Notes: a model not told the origin generated them from the sequence alone. A stretch of DNA of 64,000 nt from an uncultured Bacillota bacterium (GCA_947645675.1 CANSDP010000010.1:1-64000); one strand, 5' to 3'. Shown: positions 40,859-49,773, numbered from the stretch's first letter. Made by a program: numbers and translations.

Positions 40859-42103
40859 TTACGCCTCCCAGCCGGCCAGATAGGCCTTCTGCTCCTCGGT
40901 GAGGGTGTCGATGGTGAGGCCCATAGCGGCCAGCTTCACCCGGCCAATCTGGTCATCAATCTCGTCGGGGACGAGGTAGACTTTTTTCTCCAGACCCTCC
41001 CGGTGCTTGGCCAGCCACTCCAGGGACAGGGCCTGGACGGCGAAGGACATGTCCATGATCTCGGCGGGGTGGCCGTTGCCCCCGGCCAGGTTGACCAGCC
41101 GGCCCTCGGCCAGCACGTTGAGGGTGCGGCCGTCGGGCAGCTTGAAGCCCTCGATATTCTGCCGGCGGGGGAAGGTCTCCGCCGACATCTGACGCAGGGC
41201 GGCTACGTCCACCTCGCAGTCGAAGTGGCCGGAGTTGCACAGGACGGCGTTGTTCTTCATCACCTCAAAGTGCCGCTTCACAATCACGTCCTTGCAGCCG
41301 GTGGCGGTGACGAAGATGTCGCCAATTTTGGCGGCCTCGTCCATGGACATCACCCGGAAGTTCTCCATGGTGGCCTCCAGAGCCTTGAAGGGATCCACCT
41401 CGCAGACCACCACGTTGGCCCCCATACCCTTGGCCCGCATGGCAATTCCCTTGCCGCACCAGCCGTAGCCGGCGACAACAACGGTCTTGCCCGCCACGAT
41501 CAGGTTGGTGGTGTGCATGATAGCGTCCCAGGTGGACTGGCCGGTGCCGTATTTGTTGTCATAATAATGCTTGGCCTTGGCGTCGTTCACCGCCATCATG
41601 GGGCAGGGCAGGATGCCCTCCCGCTGCCGGGCGTAGAGGCGGTGGATACCGGTGGTGGTCTCCTCACAGCCGCCGATGAGGCGGTCGCCGTACTGGGCGC
41701 ACTTGCCGCCGAGAAGGTTGATGAGGTCGCCGCCGTCGTCCACAATGAGGTGGGGGCGGCATTTCAGGGTCTCCACCAGAAGGTTTTCATACTCCTCCAT
41801 GCTGACCCCGTGGACGCCGTAGGTGTCCACGCCGGAGTCGGCCACGGCGGCGGCCACGTCGTCCTGGGTGGACAGGGGGTTGCAGCCGGTGAGGTGGACG
41901 TCAGCGCCCCCCTCCCGCAGGACCAGGCCCAGATTGGCGGTCTTGGCCTCCAGGTGGACCGAGACGGCGATGGTCAGCCCCGCAAAGGGCTTTTCCTTGC
42001 GGAACCGCTCCTCGATTCCGCTGAGGGCGGGCATGAAATCCCGCACCCACTGGATCTTCTGGTGGCCCGAGGGGGCCAGGGACATATCTTTTACAATACT
42101 CAT
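40859..42103 (-). CDS. ahcY: Adenosylhomocysteinase
   Basis: 414 aa, short prokaryotic form. GYGWCGKGIAMRAKGMGA is the NAD-binding loop; CNPLSTQDDVAAA and NSGHFDCEVD are family signatures. Hydrolyses S-adenosylhomocysteine to adenosine and homocysteine, feeding MetH encoded at 15217. Clear AAGGAGGAT site. Monocistronic between repeat B and a divergent gene. Confidence 0.95.
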   Translation of the reverse strand: MSIVKDMSLAPSGHQKIQWVRDFMPALSGIEERFRKEKPFAGLTIAVSVHLEAKTANLGLVLREGGADVHLTGCNPLSTQDDVAAAVADSGVDTYGVHGVSMEEYENLLVETLKCRPHLIVDDGGDLINLLGGKCAQYGDRLIGGCEETTTGIHRLYARQREGILPCPMMAVNDAKAKHYYDNKYGTGQSTWDAIMHTTNLIVAGKTVVVAGYGWCGKGIAMRAKGMGANVVVCEVDPFKALEATMENFRVMSMDEAAKIGDIFVTATGCKDVIVKRHFEVMKNNAVLCNSGHFDCEVDVAALRQMSAETFPRRQNIEGFKLPDGRTLNVLAEGRLVNLAGGNGHPAEIMDMSFAVQALSLEWLAKHREGLEKKVYLVPDEIDDQIGRVKLAAMGLTIDTLTEEQKAYLAGWEA

Positions 42104-42218
42104 GGTGATCCTCCTTATTTGTAATCCGCTTCACGCCGGATTTTTATCCTCCCTATCTTATCACACTTTGCACCGGAGGAAAAGGGGGGATCAATGTATT
42201 TTGTTCACACTTTAGACG

Positions 42219-42247
42219 TAGACTTTCCTGGAAAAAACGGGTACAAT
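42219..42247 (+). promoter_or_regulatory. Promoter of the rhomboid-like gene
   Basis: TAGACT (42219-42224), 17-base spacer, TACAAT (42242-42247), 37 bases before ATG. Confidence 0.55.
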
Positions 42248-42283
42248 AAATGTTATGAATTGAAATCCTGAGGAGGCTCGTTT

Positions 42284-43150
42284 ATGAGAACCCTGTCCCG
42301 CTGGCTGTCCCGGTTCAGCTATAACCACCCAAATCTGAGCGTGGAGGGATTGATCCGCTATATCGTGGGAGGGAACCTGCTGGTCTTTATGCTGGACCTG
42401 TTTACCCACGGCGTGTCCACGAATTTCCTCACCTTTGTTCCCGCCTATATCTTCCAGGGGCAGATCTGGCGGCTGATTACCTTCATTTTCGTCCCCATGA
42501 GCTTCAGCCCGCTGACCTTCGTCCTGTCCACCGTGTTCTTTTACTACATGGGCGTCCGTTTGGAGGGGGCGTGGGGCTCGGCCAGGTTTACCATTTATTA
42601 TGGGCTGGGGGTGCTGCTGAATATTCTGGTGGGCCTGCTTCTGCCGGTGGTCAACCCTATGTATATGGTAAGCGTCACCGCCAGCATGCATTACCTCCAC
42701 CTGGCTATGTTCTTCGCCTACGCCACTTTGTACCCCGACCTGCAGGTGCTGTTCATGTTCCTCATCCCCATCCGCATCAAGTGGCTGGCCCTGCTGGACG
42801 CCGCCCTGTTTGCTTACGACATCCTGTCCTACCTGTCCTATGGCCACTTCGCCATGGCCCTGCTGCCCATCATCGCCATCTTCAACTACTTCATTTTCTT
42901 CTGGGATGACCTGATGGACTATATCGGCCGGGGCAGGGCAAGGGCCGTGCATCAGCATTCCGCTCAGACCATCAACTTCAAGAAAGCCCAAAAGGAGCTG
43001 CGCCAGCGGCGGGGCTACCTCCACAAATGCACCGTCTGCGGCATCACCGACCAGGACAACCCGGATATGGAGTTCCGTTACTGCTCCAAGTGCAGCGGCT
43101 ATTATTGCTACTGCGCCAACCATATCAACAACCACACCCATGTGCAGTAA
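42284..43150 (+). CDS. Rhomboid-fold membrane protein with C-terminal zinc ribbon
   Basis: 288 aa. About six spans between 25 and 215 with the rhomboid-like sequence QIWRLITFIFVPM and YYMGVRLEGAWGSARF. Where active rhomboids have G-x-S-G this protein has SVTASMHYLHLA, so the catalytic Ser motif is not visible: probably a non-proteolytic rhomboid-like protein. Residues about 245-280 form a zinc ribbon, CTVCGITD...YCSKCSGYYC. Own promoter and terminator. Function unknown. Confidence 0.75.
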   Translation: MRTLSRWLSRFSYNHPNLSVEGLIRYIVGGNLLVFMLDLFTHGVSTNFLTFVPAYIFQGQIWRLITFIFVPMSFSPLTFVLSTVFFYYMGVRLEGAWGSARFTIYYGLGVLLNILVGLLLPVVNPMYMVSVTASMHYLHLAMFFAYATLYPDLQVLFMFLIPIRIKWLALLDAALFAYDILSYLSYGHFAMALLPIIAIFNYFIFFWDDLMDYIGRGRARAVHQHSAQTINFKKAQKELRQRRGYLHKCTVCGITDQDNPDMEFRYCSKCSGYYCYCANHINNHTHVQ

Positions 43151-43154
43151 AATT

Positions 43155-43190
43155 CAGGGCCGCCCGGTCGGGCGGCCCTGGTCGTTCGTT
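43155..43190 (+). terminator. Terminator of the rhomboid-like gene
   Basis: CAGGGCCGCCC / GGGCGGCCCTG with GGTC loop, followed by GTCGTTCGTTT. Confidence 0.75.
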
Positions 43191-43254
43191 TAAACTGCAT
43201 TCAGACGGGCAGACACTTGAATAACTCCTTGTTTGCATCGGCGAGGTTTCTTGT

Positions 43255-43611
43255 TTATTCGCCCAGCGCCTTGGCGATGTCAATTTCTTCGGCGTCGCTC
43301 CACAGGCGCTCCAGGTCATAGAATTTTCGGGCCTCGTCAGTGAATACATGGACCACCACCGAGGAAAAGTCCATCAGAAGCCAGGTGCCGCCCCGGTGGC
43401 CCTCGATGTGGTGGGCCCGTTCGCCGTTCTTCTCCGCCGCCTCCTCACAGGCGTCGGACATAGCTTTGATCTGGGTGTTGGAGGTGGCGGTGCAGATCAC
43501 GAAGTAGTCGGCCAGCGTAGTGAGGCCCTCCGTTTTCAGCACCTTGAGGCCGCCGGCCTTTTTACTGTCCAGCGCCTTGGCCAGCAGGATCGCCAGGTCG
43601 TAGGATTCCAT
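43255..43611 (-). CDS. rsfS: Ribosome silencing factor RsfS
   Basis: 118 aa. ADYFVICTATSNTQIKAMSDA and WLLMDFSSVVVHVF are the RsfS/Iojap core. Binds L14 on the large ribosomal subunit and blocks subunit joining under starvation. Last gene of the conserved yhbY-nadD-yqeK-LCP-rsfS order. Confidence 0.95.
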   Translation of the reverse strand: MESYDLAILLAKALDSKKAGGLKVLKTEGLTTLADYFVICTATSNTQIKAMSDACEEAAEKNGERAHHIEGHRGGTWLLMDFSSVVVHVFTDEARKFYDLERLWSDAEEIDIAKALGE

Positions 43612-43634
43612 CTGTTTTGCTCCTTTCTGTTTGT

Positions 43635-45131
43635 TCAGCCCGCGGGACCCATGTCCGGCGGGACCGGTACCCCGCCCGCAGGCGGGAAAATATCCGACGG
43701 GTCGATGGTGGTAATGTCACTGGGCGGCTCCCCGCCCGGAGTCCCATTACCCGGGGACCCGCCTCCTTGGGTCCCGTCTCCTTGGGGCTCATTCCCCGGC
43801 GGGACAGGGACGGCGGGCTCCGAGTTGTCCGGGACCTCCCCCTGGGGCGGCTCGTTCTCCTCGATCAGGTCGTCCTCCCGCAGGGGCTCATCCTCCTCGT
43901 CCTTGGGGGCGGAGGGGGCCTGGGCCTTCCCCACCGCCGGGTCGGCCAGGGTGGCGTTGGTCACGCCGTAGCCGCCCCCGCTCTTGTGGTACATCAGCTG
44001 GAGGTCGTCCGAGCCGATCTCCCCCTGGTAGGGGTTGAGGCCTCCGTTCAGCAGCTCCAGCAGCTCGTCCTCCCGGGCCAGGGCCAGCGAGGCCCCCTTA
44101 TAGGATGTGTTGTCGAAGGGCATGGAGAGGAATTTGACGTTGTTTTCCGCGTCCATCCCCACCGCCAGCTGGGCGAAGGCCAGGATATTGCCCACCGTCA
44201 GGTCGGTCTCCACGTTATCCACAAAAATGTCCACCAGGGCAGGCAGCTTCAGGATGATGTCCGGGGTGAGGCACTTTTTCAGCACCGCCGTGAGGAAGTC
44301 CCGCTGAATTTGGGTCCGGCCCGCGTCCCCCAGGATGTGGGTGCCGTCGCTGTTCTTCCGGAAGCGGATGACCTCCATGGCGTCCTGTCCGTCCAGCAGC
44401 CGCAGGCCCGCCTTCTGCTTGATGCGCAGATCCTGGCCGGGGGTGCTGTCGTAGTAGTCCATGTCGAAGGGGACCTCAAACTCCACCCCGCCGATGGCGT
44501 CCACCAGCCGGCCGATGGCCTCCCACTGGACCAGGACGTAATAGTCCGGATAGATGCCGGTGAGCTTGCTCACCTCCTGGCGCAGGGCGGCCATTCCGTT
44601 TTCGGTCCGCTTCTTGGCGGGCAGGCTCTTATCCCCCCGGTTACGGGCGTAGACGGTGTTGAGGCGCTTGCTGCTTGCCTTGGTGTTGATCATCGTGTCC
44701 CGAAGCAGGCTGATGCCCTCCACCCGCTGTCCCTTGGTGTCGTAGGTAAAGAGAATCATGGTGTCCGTCGCCCCGCTGACCACGTCCTGGCCGCAGACCA
44801 GGAAGGTGTAATAGCCCTCCTTCCGTCCGCTGCGGGTCACGTCGGGCAGCTGGGCCCCCTCATAGTCTACGTTGGGCAGATCCTGAGAGCCCCCGGGGGC
44901 GGTGATCCCCGGCAGGGCTGGAGCGTTGGGCACCTTGGGCAGTCTGATCCACGCCCGGAGCCACAGCCCCACGGCCAGCAGAAGCACAGCGATTACCGCC
45001 AGCGTCAGGCACAGCCGGTAGCGGACCAGTCCCTTACGGTCCAGTCCGGCCACCCAGGACCGGTACCTCTTCCAGGGCCCCGGATCTTTGGGCGCCTGGC
45101 GCCTGCCCGGTTGATTGTTATACTCGCTCAT
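43635..45131 (-). CDS. LytR-CpsA-Psr (LCP) family wall-polymer ligase
   Basis: 498 aa. Cytoplasmic basic N-terminus, one span at about 40-62, extracytoplasmic LCP domain about 120-380 with SLLRDTMI, RLNTVYARNRG and DAMEVIRFRKNSDG, whose Arg and Asp residues bind pyrophosphate lipid. Long Pro/Gly/Glu-rich tail (about 410-498) with repeated GDGTQGGGSPGNG-type sequence. Transfers wall glycopolymer from lipid carrier to peptidoglycan; a likely partner of the wall-polymer operon at 4747-12102. Confidence 0.9.
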   Translation of the reverse strand: MSEYNNQPGRRQAPKDPGPWKRYRSWVAGLDRKGLVRYRLCLTLAVIAVLLLAVGLWLRAWIRLPKVPNAPALPGITAPGGSQDLPNVDYEGAQLPDVTRSGRKEGYYTFLVCGQDVVSGATDTMILFTYDTKGQRVEGISLLRDTMINTKASSKRLNTVYARNRGDKSLPAKKRTENGMAALRQEVSKLTGIYPDYYVLVQWEAIGRLVDAIGGVEFEVPFDMDYYDSTPGQDLRIKQKAGLRLLDGQDAMEVIRFRKNSDGTHILGDAGRTQIQRDFLTAVLKKCLTPDIILKLPALVDIFVDNVETDLTVGNILAFAQLAVGMDAENNVKFLSMPFDNTSYKGASLALAREDELLELLNGGLNPYQGEIGSDDLQLMYHKSGGGYGVTNATLADPAVGKAQAPSAPKDEEDEPLREDDLIEENEPPQGEVPDNSEPAVPVPPGNEPQGDGTQGGGSPGNGTPGGEPPSDITTIDPSDIFPPAGGVPVPPDMGPAG

Positions 45132-45135
45132 TGTA

Positions 45136-46347
45136 TCACCCTTCTGTTGTCACTCCGTGCTCCCGCAGCCAGGCTTGGGCCCGGAGGGTGCTTTGATGGA
45201 CAGGGAGCCGGCGATCCTTCATCTCCTGAATGGTGGTCTCCACCCCCAGAAGCAGGGCGGCGTCCAAATCGCTGTAGGCCAGCTGGCGCAGCCGCTCCAC
45301 CCCGTCAAAATCCCGATTGGGCTCCATGTAGTCGGCCACATAGAGAATTTTCTCCAGCGTGGTCATGTTCTCCTTGGCGGTGGTGTGCCAGAAGATGGCG
45401 TGAAAGACCTCATCAGGTTCCCCAAAAACGTGGCGGGCGATGCATGCCCCCGTCTTGGAGTGGAGCAGCTTCACTGCCCGGTGCTCCAGCTCATCCAGCT
45501 CCACACCGTATTTTTCACACAGCTCCAGCTGTTCGTCCAGCTCCAGGTACTTGGTGCAGTCGTGCAGAATGCCCGCCCGCCGGGCGTGATTCTCGTCCGC
45601 CCCCCAGCGCCTGGCCAGCCGGACCGCCTCCTCCTCGGTGCCTCGGATGTGGCGCACCCGCTTCTGCATCACCATGGAGTAGGAGCAGGCCCGCAGCTCG
45701 GGGATGTCCAAATGCTTCAAATCGGCGTGGGTACCGTAAAGGCCGTTCATCAGGATGTAGCCGTAGACGGCGGGGTAGAGGTACTTCCGCCCCTCCCCCT
45801 TCGCCAGCAGCTCCCGCAGCCGGGTGGAGGAGATGTCCACCAGACCGGGCAGGGTGATGGTGGTGATCCTTGCCTCGGGGAAGGTCTTTTGCAGATATTC
45901 CCGCTGAGGGGAGAAGACCTCCTCCCCGTCCTGTTCGGTGCGGCCAAAGGCGCACACACCCGCCAGCTTCAAAATTTTCTCCGGTTCGTGCCACTGGTGA
46001 AGGGTGAGGAACATATCCGTCCCCATGAGCAGCCACAGCTCCGCCCCCGGATATTCCTCATGGAGCGCCGCCAGCGTGTCGGCGGTGTAGCTCTTCCCCT
46101 CCCGGTTCAGCTCCATCTCAGACAGCTGGACCACCTGGGGCATCAGAAGCGCGTCCGCCATCTTTTCCGCCATGGCCAGCCGGTGCCCCGGGGCCGGAGT
46201 GTCCTGGGGCAGCTCCTTGTGCGGGGGGATGGAGTCCGGGACAATGTACAGCCGGTCCAGCTCCAGCACCTCAATGGCCGTCCGGGCCGCCGCCAGATGC
46301 CCCAAATGGGGCGGGTTGAAGGTTCCGCCATAAATTCCGATTTTCAT
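45136..46347 (-). CDS. nadD: NadD-YqeK fusion: nicotinate-nucleotide adenylyltransferase plus HD hydrolase
   Basis: 403 aa. About 1-200: NadD with GGTFNPPHLGH and DISSTRLREL (adenylyltransferase ATP motifs). About 205-403: YqeK HD domain with GILHDCTKYLELDEQ, HSKTGACIARHVFG and AIFWHTTAKENMT; YqeK proteins hydrolyse diadenosine tetraphosphate. These are normally adjacent separate genes; here one frame continues without stop. ATG 46347; the frame upstream of it runs through repeat A. Confidence 0.93.
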   Translation of the reverse strand: MKIGIYGGTFNPPHLGHLAAARTAIEVLELDRLYIVPDSIPPHKELPQDTPAPGHRLAMAEKMADALLMPQVVQLSEMELNREGKSYTADTLAALHEEYPGAELWLLMGTDMFLTLHQWHEPEKILKLAGVCAFGRTEQDGEEVFSPQREYLQKTFPEARITTITLPGLVDISSTRLRELLAKGEGRKYLYPAVYGYILMNGLYGTHADLKHLDIPELRACSYSMVMQKRVRHIRGTEEEAVRLARRWGADENHARRAGILHDCTKYLELDEQLELCEKYGVELDELEHRAVKLLHSKTGACIARHVFGEPDEVFHAIFWHTTAKENMTTLEKILYVADYMEPNRDFDGVERLRQLAYSDLDAALLLGVETTIQEMKDRRLPVHQSTLRAQAWLREHGVTTEG

Positions 46348-46393
46348 AGCTGACACCGCCTTATTCAGAATGAAAATTTCACTGGATTGCACC

Positions 46394-46510
46394 AAGGGCT
46401 CCCTCTCCGAGGGAGCTGTCAGCCCGCGAGGGATGACTGAGGGAGTTTTCCCGGACTCCCTCCGCCCCAGTGCGCGCACTGGGGCACCTCCCTCTTGGAG
46501 GGAGGCTTTT
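46394..46510. repeat. Palindromic repeat, family A (two-arm copy)
   Basis: Arms GGCTCCCTCTCCGAGGGAGC and CACCTCCCTCTTGGAGGGAGG with inner stem GCCCCAGTGCGCGCACTGGGGC. The inner stem differs in sequence from other copies but stays self-complementary. Between nadD-yqeK and yhbY. Confidence 0.85.
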
Positions 46511-46511
46511 T

Positions 46512-46838
46512 TTAACCCTTCGCCCGCTTCTTGTCCTGGACCAGGACGATCTTATCCTTTTTGTCCTTTTTATGGCTTGGACGATATAAAACAAATTTTG
46601 TTCCGATCACCTGGACAATTTCGCTCCGGGTGAGGGGGGCCAGCGCCTCCGCCGCCTCCCGGGGGGAGAGGAGGGAGTTTTCCAAAACCCTGCCCTTGAT
46701 GAGCTCCCGGGCTTCCAGGGCGTCGTTGGCCTGCTTCACCAGGTTGTCCCCGATGCCGTCCTTGCCCACAATCAGGATGGTGTCGATATTATTTGCCAGG
46801 CTACGCAGCTGGGCCCGCTGTTTGCTTGTTAAATCCAT
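46512..46838 (-). CDS. yhbY: YhbY family RNA-binding (CRM domain) protein
   Basis: 108 aa. TSKQRAQLRSLANNI at the start and IVGKDGI, LVKQANDALEARELIKG are the CRM-domain core; it binds pre-50S ribosomal RNA. Basic tail KKDKKDKIVLVQDKKRAKG. Start of the yhbY-nadD-LCP-rsfS group; repeats lie on both sides. Confidence 0.92.
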   Translation of the reverse strand: MDLTSKQRAQLRSLANNIDTILIVGKDGIGDNLVKQANDALEARELIKGRVLENSLLSPREAAEALAPLTRSEIVQVIGTKFVLYRPSHKKDKKDKIVLVQDKKRAKG

Positions 46839-46866
46839 GCGAAAATCCTCATTTTTCGATATTTTC

Positions 46867-46938
46867 TGTAGGGGCGGATATCATCCGCCCGCACAATCAT
46901 ACGCTGAGTTCACGGGCGGATAATATCCGCCCCCTACA
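46867..46938. repeat. Palindromic repeat, family B
   Basis: TGTAGGGGCGG / CCGCCCCCTACA inverted ends with GGCGGATATCATCCGCC and GGGCGGATAATATCCGCCC palindromes inside, between yhbY and rdgB. Confidence 0.88.
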
Positions 46939-46940
46939 AA

Positions 46941-47528
46941 TCATCCGAGATACGCCTCTAATTTCTCTTTGAAGGCCTCCAGCGCCTTTCCCCGGTGGGA
47001 GACGGCGTTTTTCTCGTCGGCGGTGAGCTGGGCAAAGGTCTTTTTCAGCTCCGGGACGAAGAACACCGGGTCATAGCCGAAGCCGCCCTCCCCCATGGGA
47101 GCGTAGGCGATGGTGCCGGGGCACTCCCCACGGGCGGAGAGCACATCTCCGTTGGGGAAGCAGCAGGTGATGACGCTGACGAACTTCGCCGCCCGGGTCA
47201 TCTGTCCACGCATATTGTTCAGCAGAAGCTGATAGCGCTGAACGTCGTCCAGCCCCTCGCCGCCGTACCGGGCGGAGTACACCCCCGGGGCCCCGTTGAG
47301 GCAGTCCACGCACAGCCCCGAGTCGTCGGCGATGGCGGGCAGGCCGCTGGCCTCCATGACGGCCTTGGCCTTGAGCAGGGAGTTCTCCTCAAAGGTGGTC
47401 CCCGTCTCCTCCACCTCGATGTCCACCCCGGCCTCCGCCTCCGAGCAGACCTCGATTCCCAGATGGGACAGGATGTCGTTCATTTCCACCAGCTTTTTGG
47501 CGTTCTTGCTGGCCAGCACCAGCTTCAT
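46941..47528 (-). CDS. rdgB: XTP/dITP diphosphatase (RdgB/HAM1)
   Basis: 195 aa. N-terminal LVLASKNAKKLVEM, central ADDSGLCVDCLNGAPGVYSARY with the catalytic acids, and C-terminal KNAVSHRGKAL. Removes deaminated purine nucleotides such as ITP and XTP. Confidence 0.95.
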   Translation of the reverse strand: MKLVLASKNAKKLVEMNDILSHLGIEVCSEAEAGVDIEVEETGTTFEENSLLKAKAVMEASGLPAIADDSGLCVDCLNGAPGVYSARYGGEGLDDVQRYQLLLNNMRGQMTRAAKFVSVITCCFPNGDVLSARGECPGTIAYAPMGEGGFGYDPVFFVPELKKTFAQLTADEKNAVSHRGKALEAFKEKLEAYLG

Positions 47529-47543
47529 ACACGGTTCCCCCTT

Positions 47544-47571
47544 ATTCTACCATATTTTCTCTGTGTGTCTA
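47544..47571 (-). promoter_or_regulatory. Promoter of rdgB
   Basis: Minus strand TAGACA (47571-47566), 16-base spacer, TAGAAT (47549-47544). Confidence 0.5.
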
Positions 47572-47591
47572 TGGATAATTGATTAAAAATT

Positions 47592-48071
47592 TTACTGCGC
47601 CTTTTTCAGCTCGGCAATTTCCTGCGTCAGCATTTTAACGGCGGTTTTCAGGACAATAACGTCAGATTCAAGCTCATCCACCCGGTCCTTCGGCGCAAGC
47701 TTGTCCAAGCATTCCATAATCGTCTCATGGCCCTCATAGAGGAGGTTCAGCTTCCGGTCCACCTCGGTTTCCAGGAGCACAGCGGTCCGCTGGGAGCGCT
47801 CGTCCAAGCGGTCCATACGCTCGTCCAAGCGGTCCATACGCTCGTCCAAGCGGTCCATGCGCTCGTCCATCGTATCAAGCCGTTTGTCAACTGCATCAAA
47901 TCTTTTGTCCATAGATTCAAGCCGTTTGTCAACTGCTTCGAATCTTTTGTCCATAGATTCAAGCCGTTTGTCAATTCCTTCGAATCTTTTGTCCATAGAT
48001 TCAAACTGTTTGTCTGTCGATTCTTTCAGGTCAACCAGCATTGCTAAAATCTTTTCTTCATTGCTCATCAT
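47592..48071 (-). CDS. Coiled-coil protein built from heptad repeats
   Basis: 159 aa, soluble. Residues about 20-90 are near-perfect seven-residue units (FESMDKR, FEGIDKR, LESMDKR, then MDRLDER three times), a long parallel coiled coil. Residues 110-159 form a second coil. The DNA is tandem: 42-base units at 47875-48005 and identical 21-base units at 47798-47860. Similar proteins are found near phage tail or DUF1640-type genes, but no such neighbours exist here. Function unknown; candidate for copy-number variation. Start ATG 48071 after AAAGGAGAT. Confidence 0.8.
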   Translation of the reverse strand: MMSNEEKILAMLVDLKESTDKQFESMDKRFEGIDKRLESMDKRFEAVDKRLESMDKRFDAVDKRLDTMDERMDRLDERMDRLDERMDRLDERSQRTAVLLETEVDRKLNLLYEGHETIMECLDKLAPKDRVDELESDVIVLKTAVKMLTQEIAELKKAQ

Positions 48072-48136
48072 TATGATCTCCTTTCGATTTGCGTTCCCTA
48101 CCTGTTTGCTGCTCGAAATGGAAAACGGGCTCTGGT

Positions 48137-49006
48137 TTAGATCAGCGCCTGGGCGAACTCCTGGGCGTCGAAGGGGTTCAAATCGTCGATGCCCTCGCCC
48201 ACGCCGGCGTACTTTACGGGGACGCCCAGCTCCTTGGCGATGGCGATGGCGATACCGCCCTTGGCAGTGCCGTCCAGCTTGGTGAGGACGATGCCGGTGA
48301 TGCCCGCCGCCTCCTTGAACTGCTTGGCCTGAATGAGACCATTCTGGCCGGTGGTGGCGTCCAGCACAAGGAGGGTCTCCCGGGCGCAGCCGGGCAGCTC
48401 CCTGTCGATGACCCGGGAGATCTTGTTCAGCTCATTCATAAGATTCTGCTTGTTGTGCAGCCGGCCGGCGGTGTCCACCAGCACCACGTCGGAGCTCCGG
48501 GCCTTGGCGGCGGACATAGCGTCAAAGACCACGGCGGCGGGGTCGGCCCCCTCCTGCTGCTTGATGATGTCCACCCCTGCCCGGTCAGCCCAGATGGTAA
48601 GCTGTTCCGCGGCGGCGGCCCGGAAGGTGTCGGCGGCGCAGAAGAGGACCTTTTTCCGCTGGTCCCGGAGCTGATGGCCGATTTTGCCGATGGTGGTGGT
48701 CTTGCCCACCCCGTTGACCCCGATGAACAGCACCACCGAGGGGCGTGTGGACAGGTTCAGGGCGGTATCCCCGGCGCTGAGGGCATCGGCGATGACCCGG
48801 ACCATCACCTCCCGGGCCCCCTCAATGGTCTTGACCCCCTCCGCCTTCACCCGGCGGCGCAGCTCCTCCACCAGCTCCAGGGTCACGTCCATGCCGGTGT
48901 CGGCCAGAATCAGGGACTCCTCCAGCTCGTCGTAGAAGTCGTCGGTGAGCTCGGAGCCGAATCCGGCAAAAATATTGATCTTTTTCAGCTTATCAAAAAA
49001 CCCCAT
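48137..49006 (-). CDS. ftsY: Signal recognition particle receptor FtsY
   Basis: 289 aa. NG domain only: [16 protein letters not shown] (G1), [16 protein letters not shown] (G3), [10 protein letters not shown] (G4). The acidic N-terminal A domain is nearly absent, as common in Firmicutes; [13 protein letters not shown] gives a short amphipathic membrane helix. Docks ribosome-SRP complexes at the membrane. In most Firmicutes it directly follows smc; here 1.2 kb separate them. Confidence 0.95.
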   Translation of the reverse strand: MGFFDKLKKINIFAGFGSELTDDFYDELEESLILADTGMDVTLELVEELRRRVKAEGVKTIEGAREVMVRVIADALSAGDTALNLSTRPSVVLFIGVNGVGKTTTIGKIGHQLRDQRKKVLFCAADTFRAAAAEQLTIWADRAGVDIIKQQEGADPAAVVFDAMSAAKARSSDVVLVDTAGRLHNKQNLMNELNKISRVIDRELPGCARETLLVLDATTGQNGLIQAKQFKEAAGITGIVLTKLDGTAKGGIAIAIAKELGVPVKYAGVGEGIDDLNPFDAQEFAQALI

Positions 49007-49018
49007 AGTCGTTTCTCC

Positions 49019-49309
49019 TTACTGTTCGTTTTTCTCCCCGCAGTATGGGCAGAACTGCCCCCACTGGAAGCTGTCGGGCAGCGCCTTGCCGCAGTGGACG
49101 CAGAAGCTGGGGGCCTCCTCGCCGCCCGTGGAGGCGTCGGAGACGCTCTGGCTGGCGGAGACGCTCTGCGATACGTCCGCCGGAGGCTTGGGAATTGCCT
49201 GATCTAAGCCCCAGAATATAAACTTGATTCCGATGAACAGTACGACAATCAGGGCGATCCCCCCGACGATCAGCTTCCAGTCACCGGACTTCTTTTCGTT
49301 GTCGTTCAC
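49019..49309 (-). CDS. Single-span protein with C-terminal zinc ribbon
   Basis: 96 aa. Span at about 12-33 (LIVGGIALIVVLFIGIKFIFW), Ser/Gln linker, then zinc ribbon FCVHCGKALP...QFCPYCGEK. Orientation and function unknown. It is 12 bases upstream of ftsY and probably shares its transcript. Confidence 0.75.
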   Translation of the reverse strand: MNDNEKKSGDWKLIVGGIALIVVLFIGIKFIFWGLDQAIPKPPADVSQSVSASQSVSDASTGGEEAPSFCVHCGKALPDSFQWGQFCPYCGEKNEQ

Positions 49310-49348
49310 GGTGTCTCCTCCTTATTCTCTCGTCCCCGCCGTGCGGAC

Positions 49349-49507
49349 AAAGGCTCCCTCCCTGAGGGAGCTGTCAGCCGTCAGGCTGACTGAGGGAGTC
49401 CCCCCGGACTCGGCTGACTGAGGGAGTCCTCAAGGTTCCCGCAGACCTCCGGAGGACTCCCTCCGTCACGGCTTCGCCGTGCCACCTCCCTCGGAGAGGG
49501 AGGCTTT
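49349..49507. repeat. Palindromic repeat, family A (long copy with internal duplication)
   Basis: AAAGGCTCCCTC...GAGGGAGCTGTCAGCC arm, then CGGCTGACTGAGGGAGTCC-type segment twice in tandem, then the CACGGCTTCGCCGTG stem and CCTCCCTCGGAGAGGGAGGCTTT end. Reverse-complement match to 50-170. Confidence 0.85.
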
Positions 49508-49546
49508 GTCCTGCGGGGGGACGCAGGCTGTAGGGCGGGACGGGGA

Positions 49547-49759
49547 TTAGAGACCGATCCAATCCCGGCCTACCAGCTCGTCCAGGCTGACCATGAAAAG
49601 ATCGGCCAGCTTAATAAGCTGAGAAATTGATGGCTCACTTTGCCCACCTTCATAATTTTGGTAGGTCCGGATATTGATTCCCAAATATGCCGCAACTTCT
49701 CTCTGTTTTTTATCCGATTGTTTCCGCATGGTTTTCAGCGAATCAGAAAATTGGCTCAT
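49547..49759 (-). CDS. XRE-family regulator (copy 2)
   Basis: 70 aa, single HTH_3 domain: REVAAYLGINIRTYQNYE and VSLDELVG. Gap-free match to the regulator at 29584 (shared RK...VA..LGI....Y..YE....EP...L......VSLD.LVG). AGGAGATATAA before ATG. Divergent from 49835. Confidence 0.85.
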   Translation of the reverse strand: MSQFSDSLKTMRKQSDKKQREVAAYLGINIRTYQNYEGGQSEPSISQLIKLADLFMVSLDELVGRDWIGL

Positions 49760-49773
49760 TTATATCTCCTCAC

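Noticed and set aside
47795-48005. Regular short repeats resembling a CRISPR array
   Set aside because: Units are 21 or 42 bases, contiguous without unique spacers, and translate to heptads of a coiled-coil protein.
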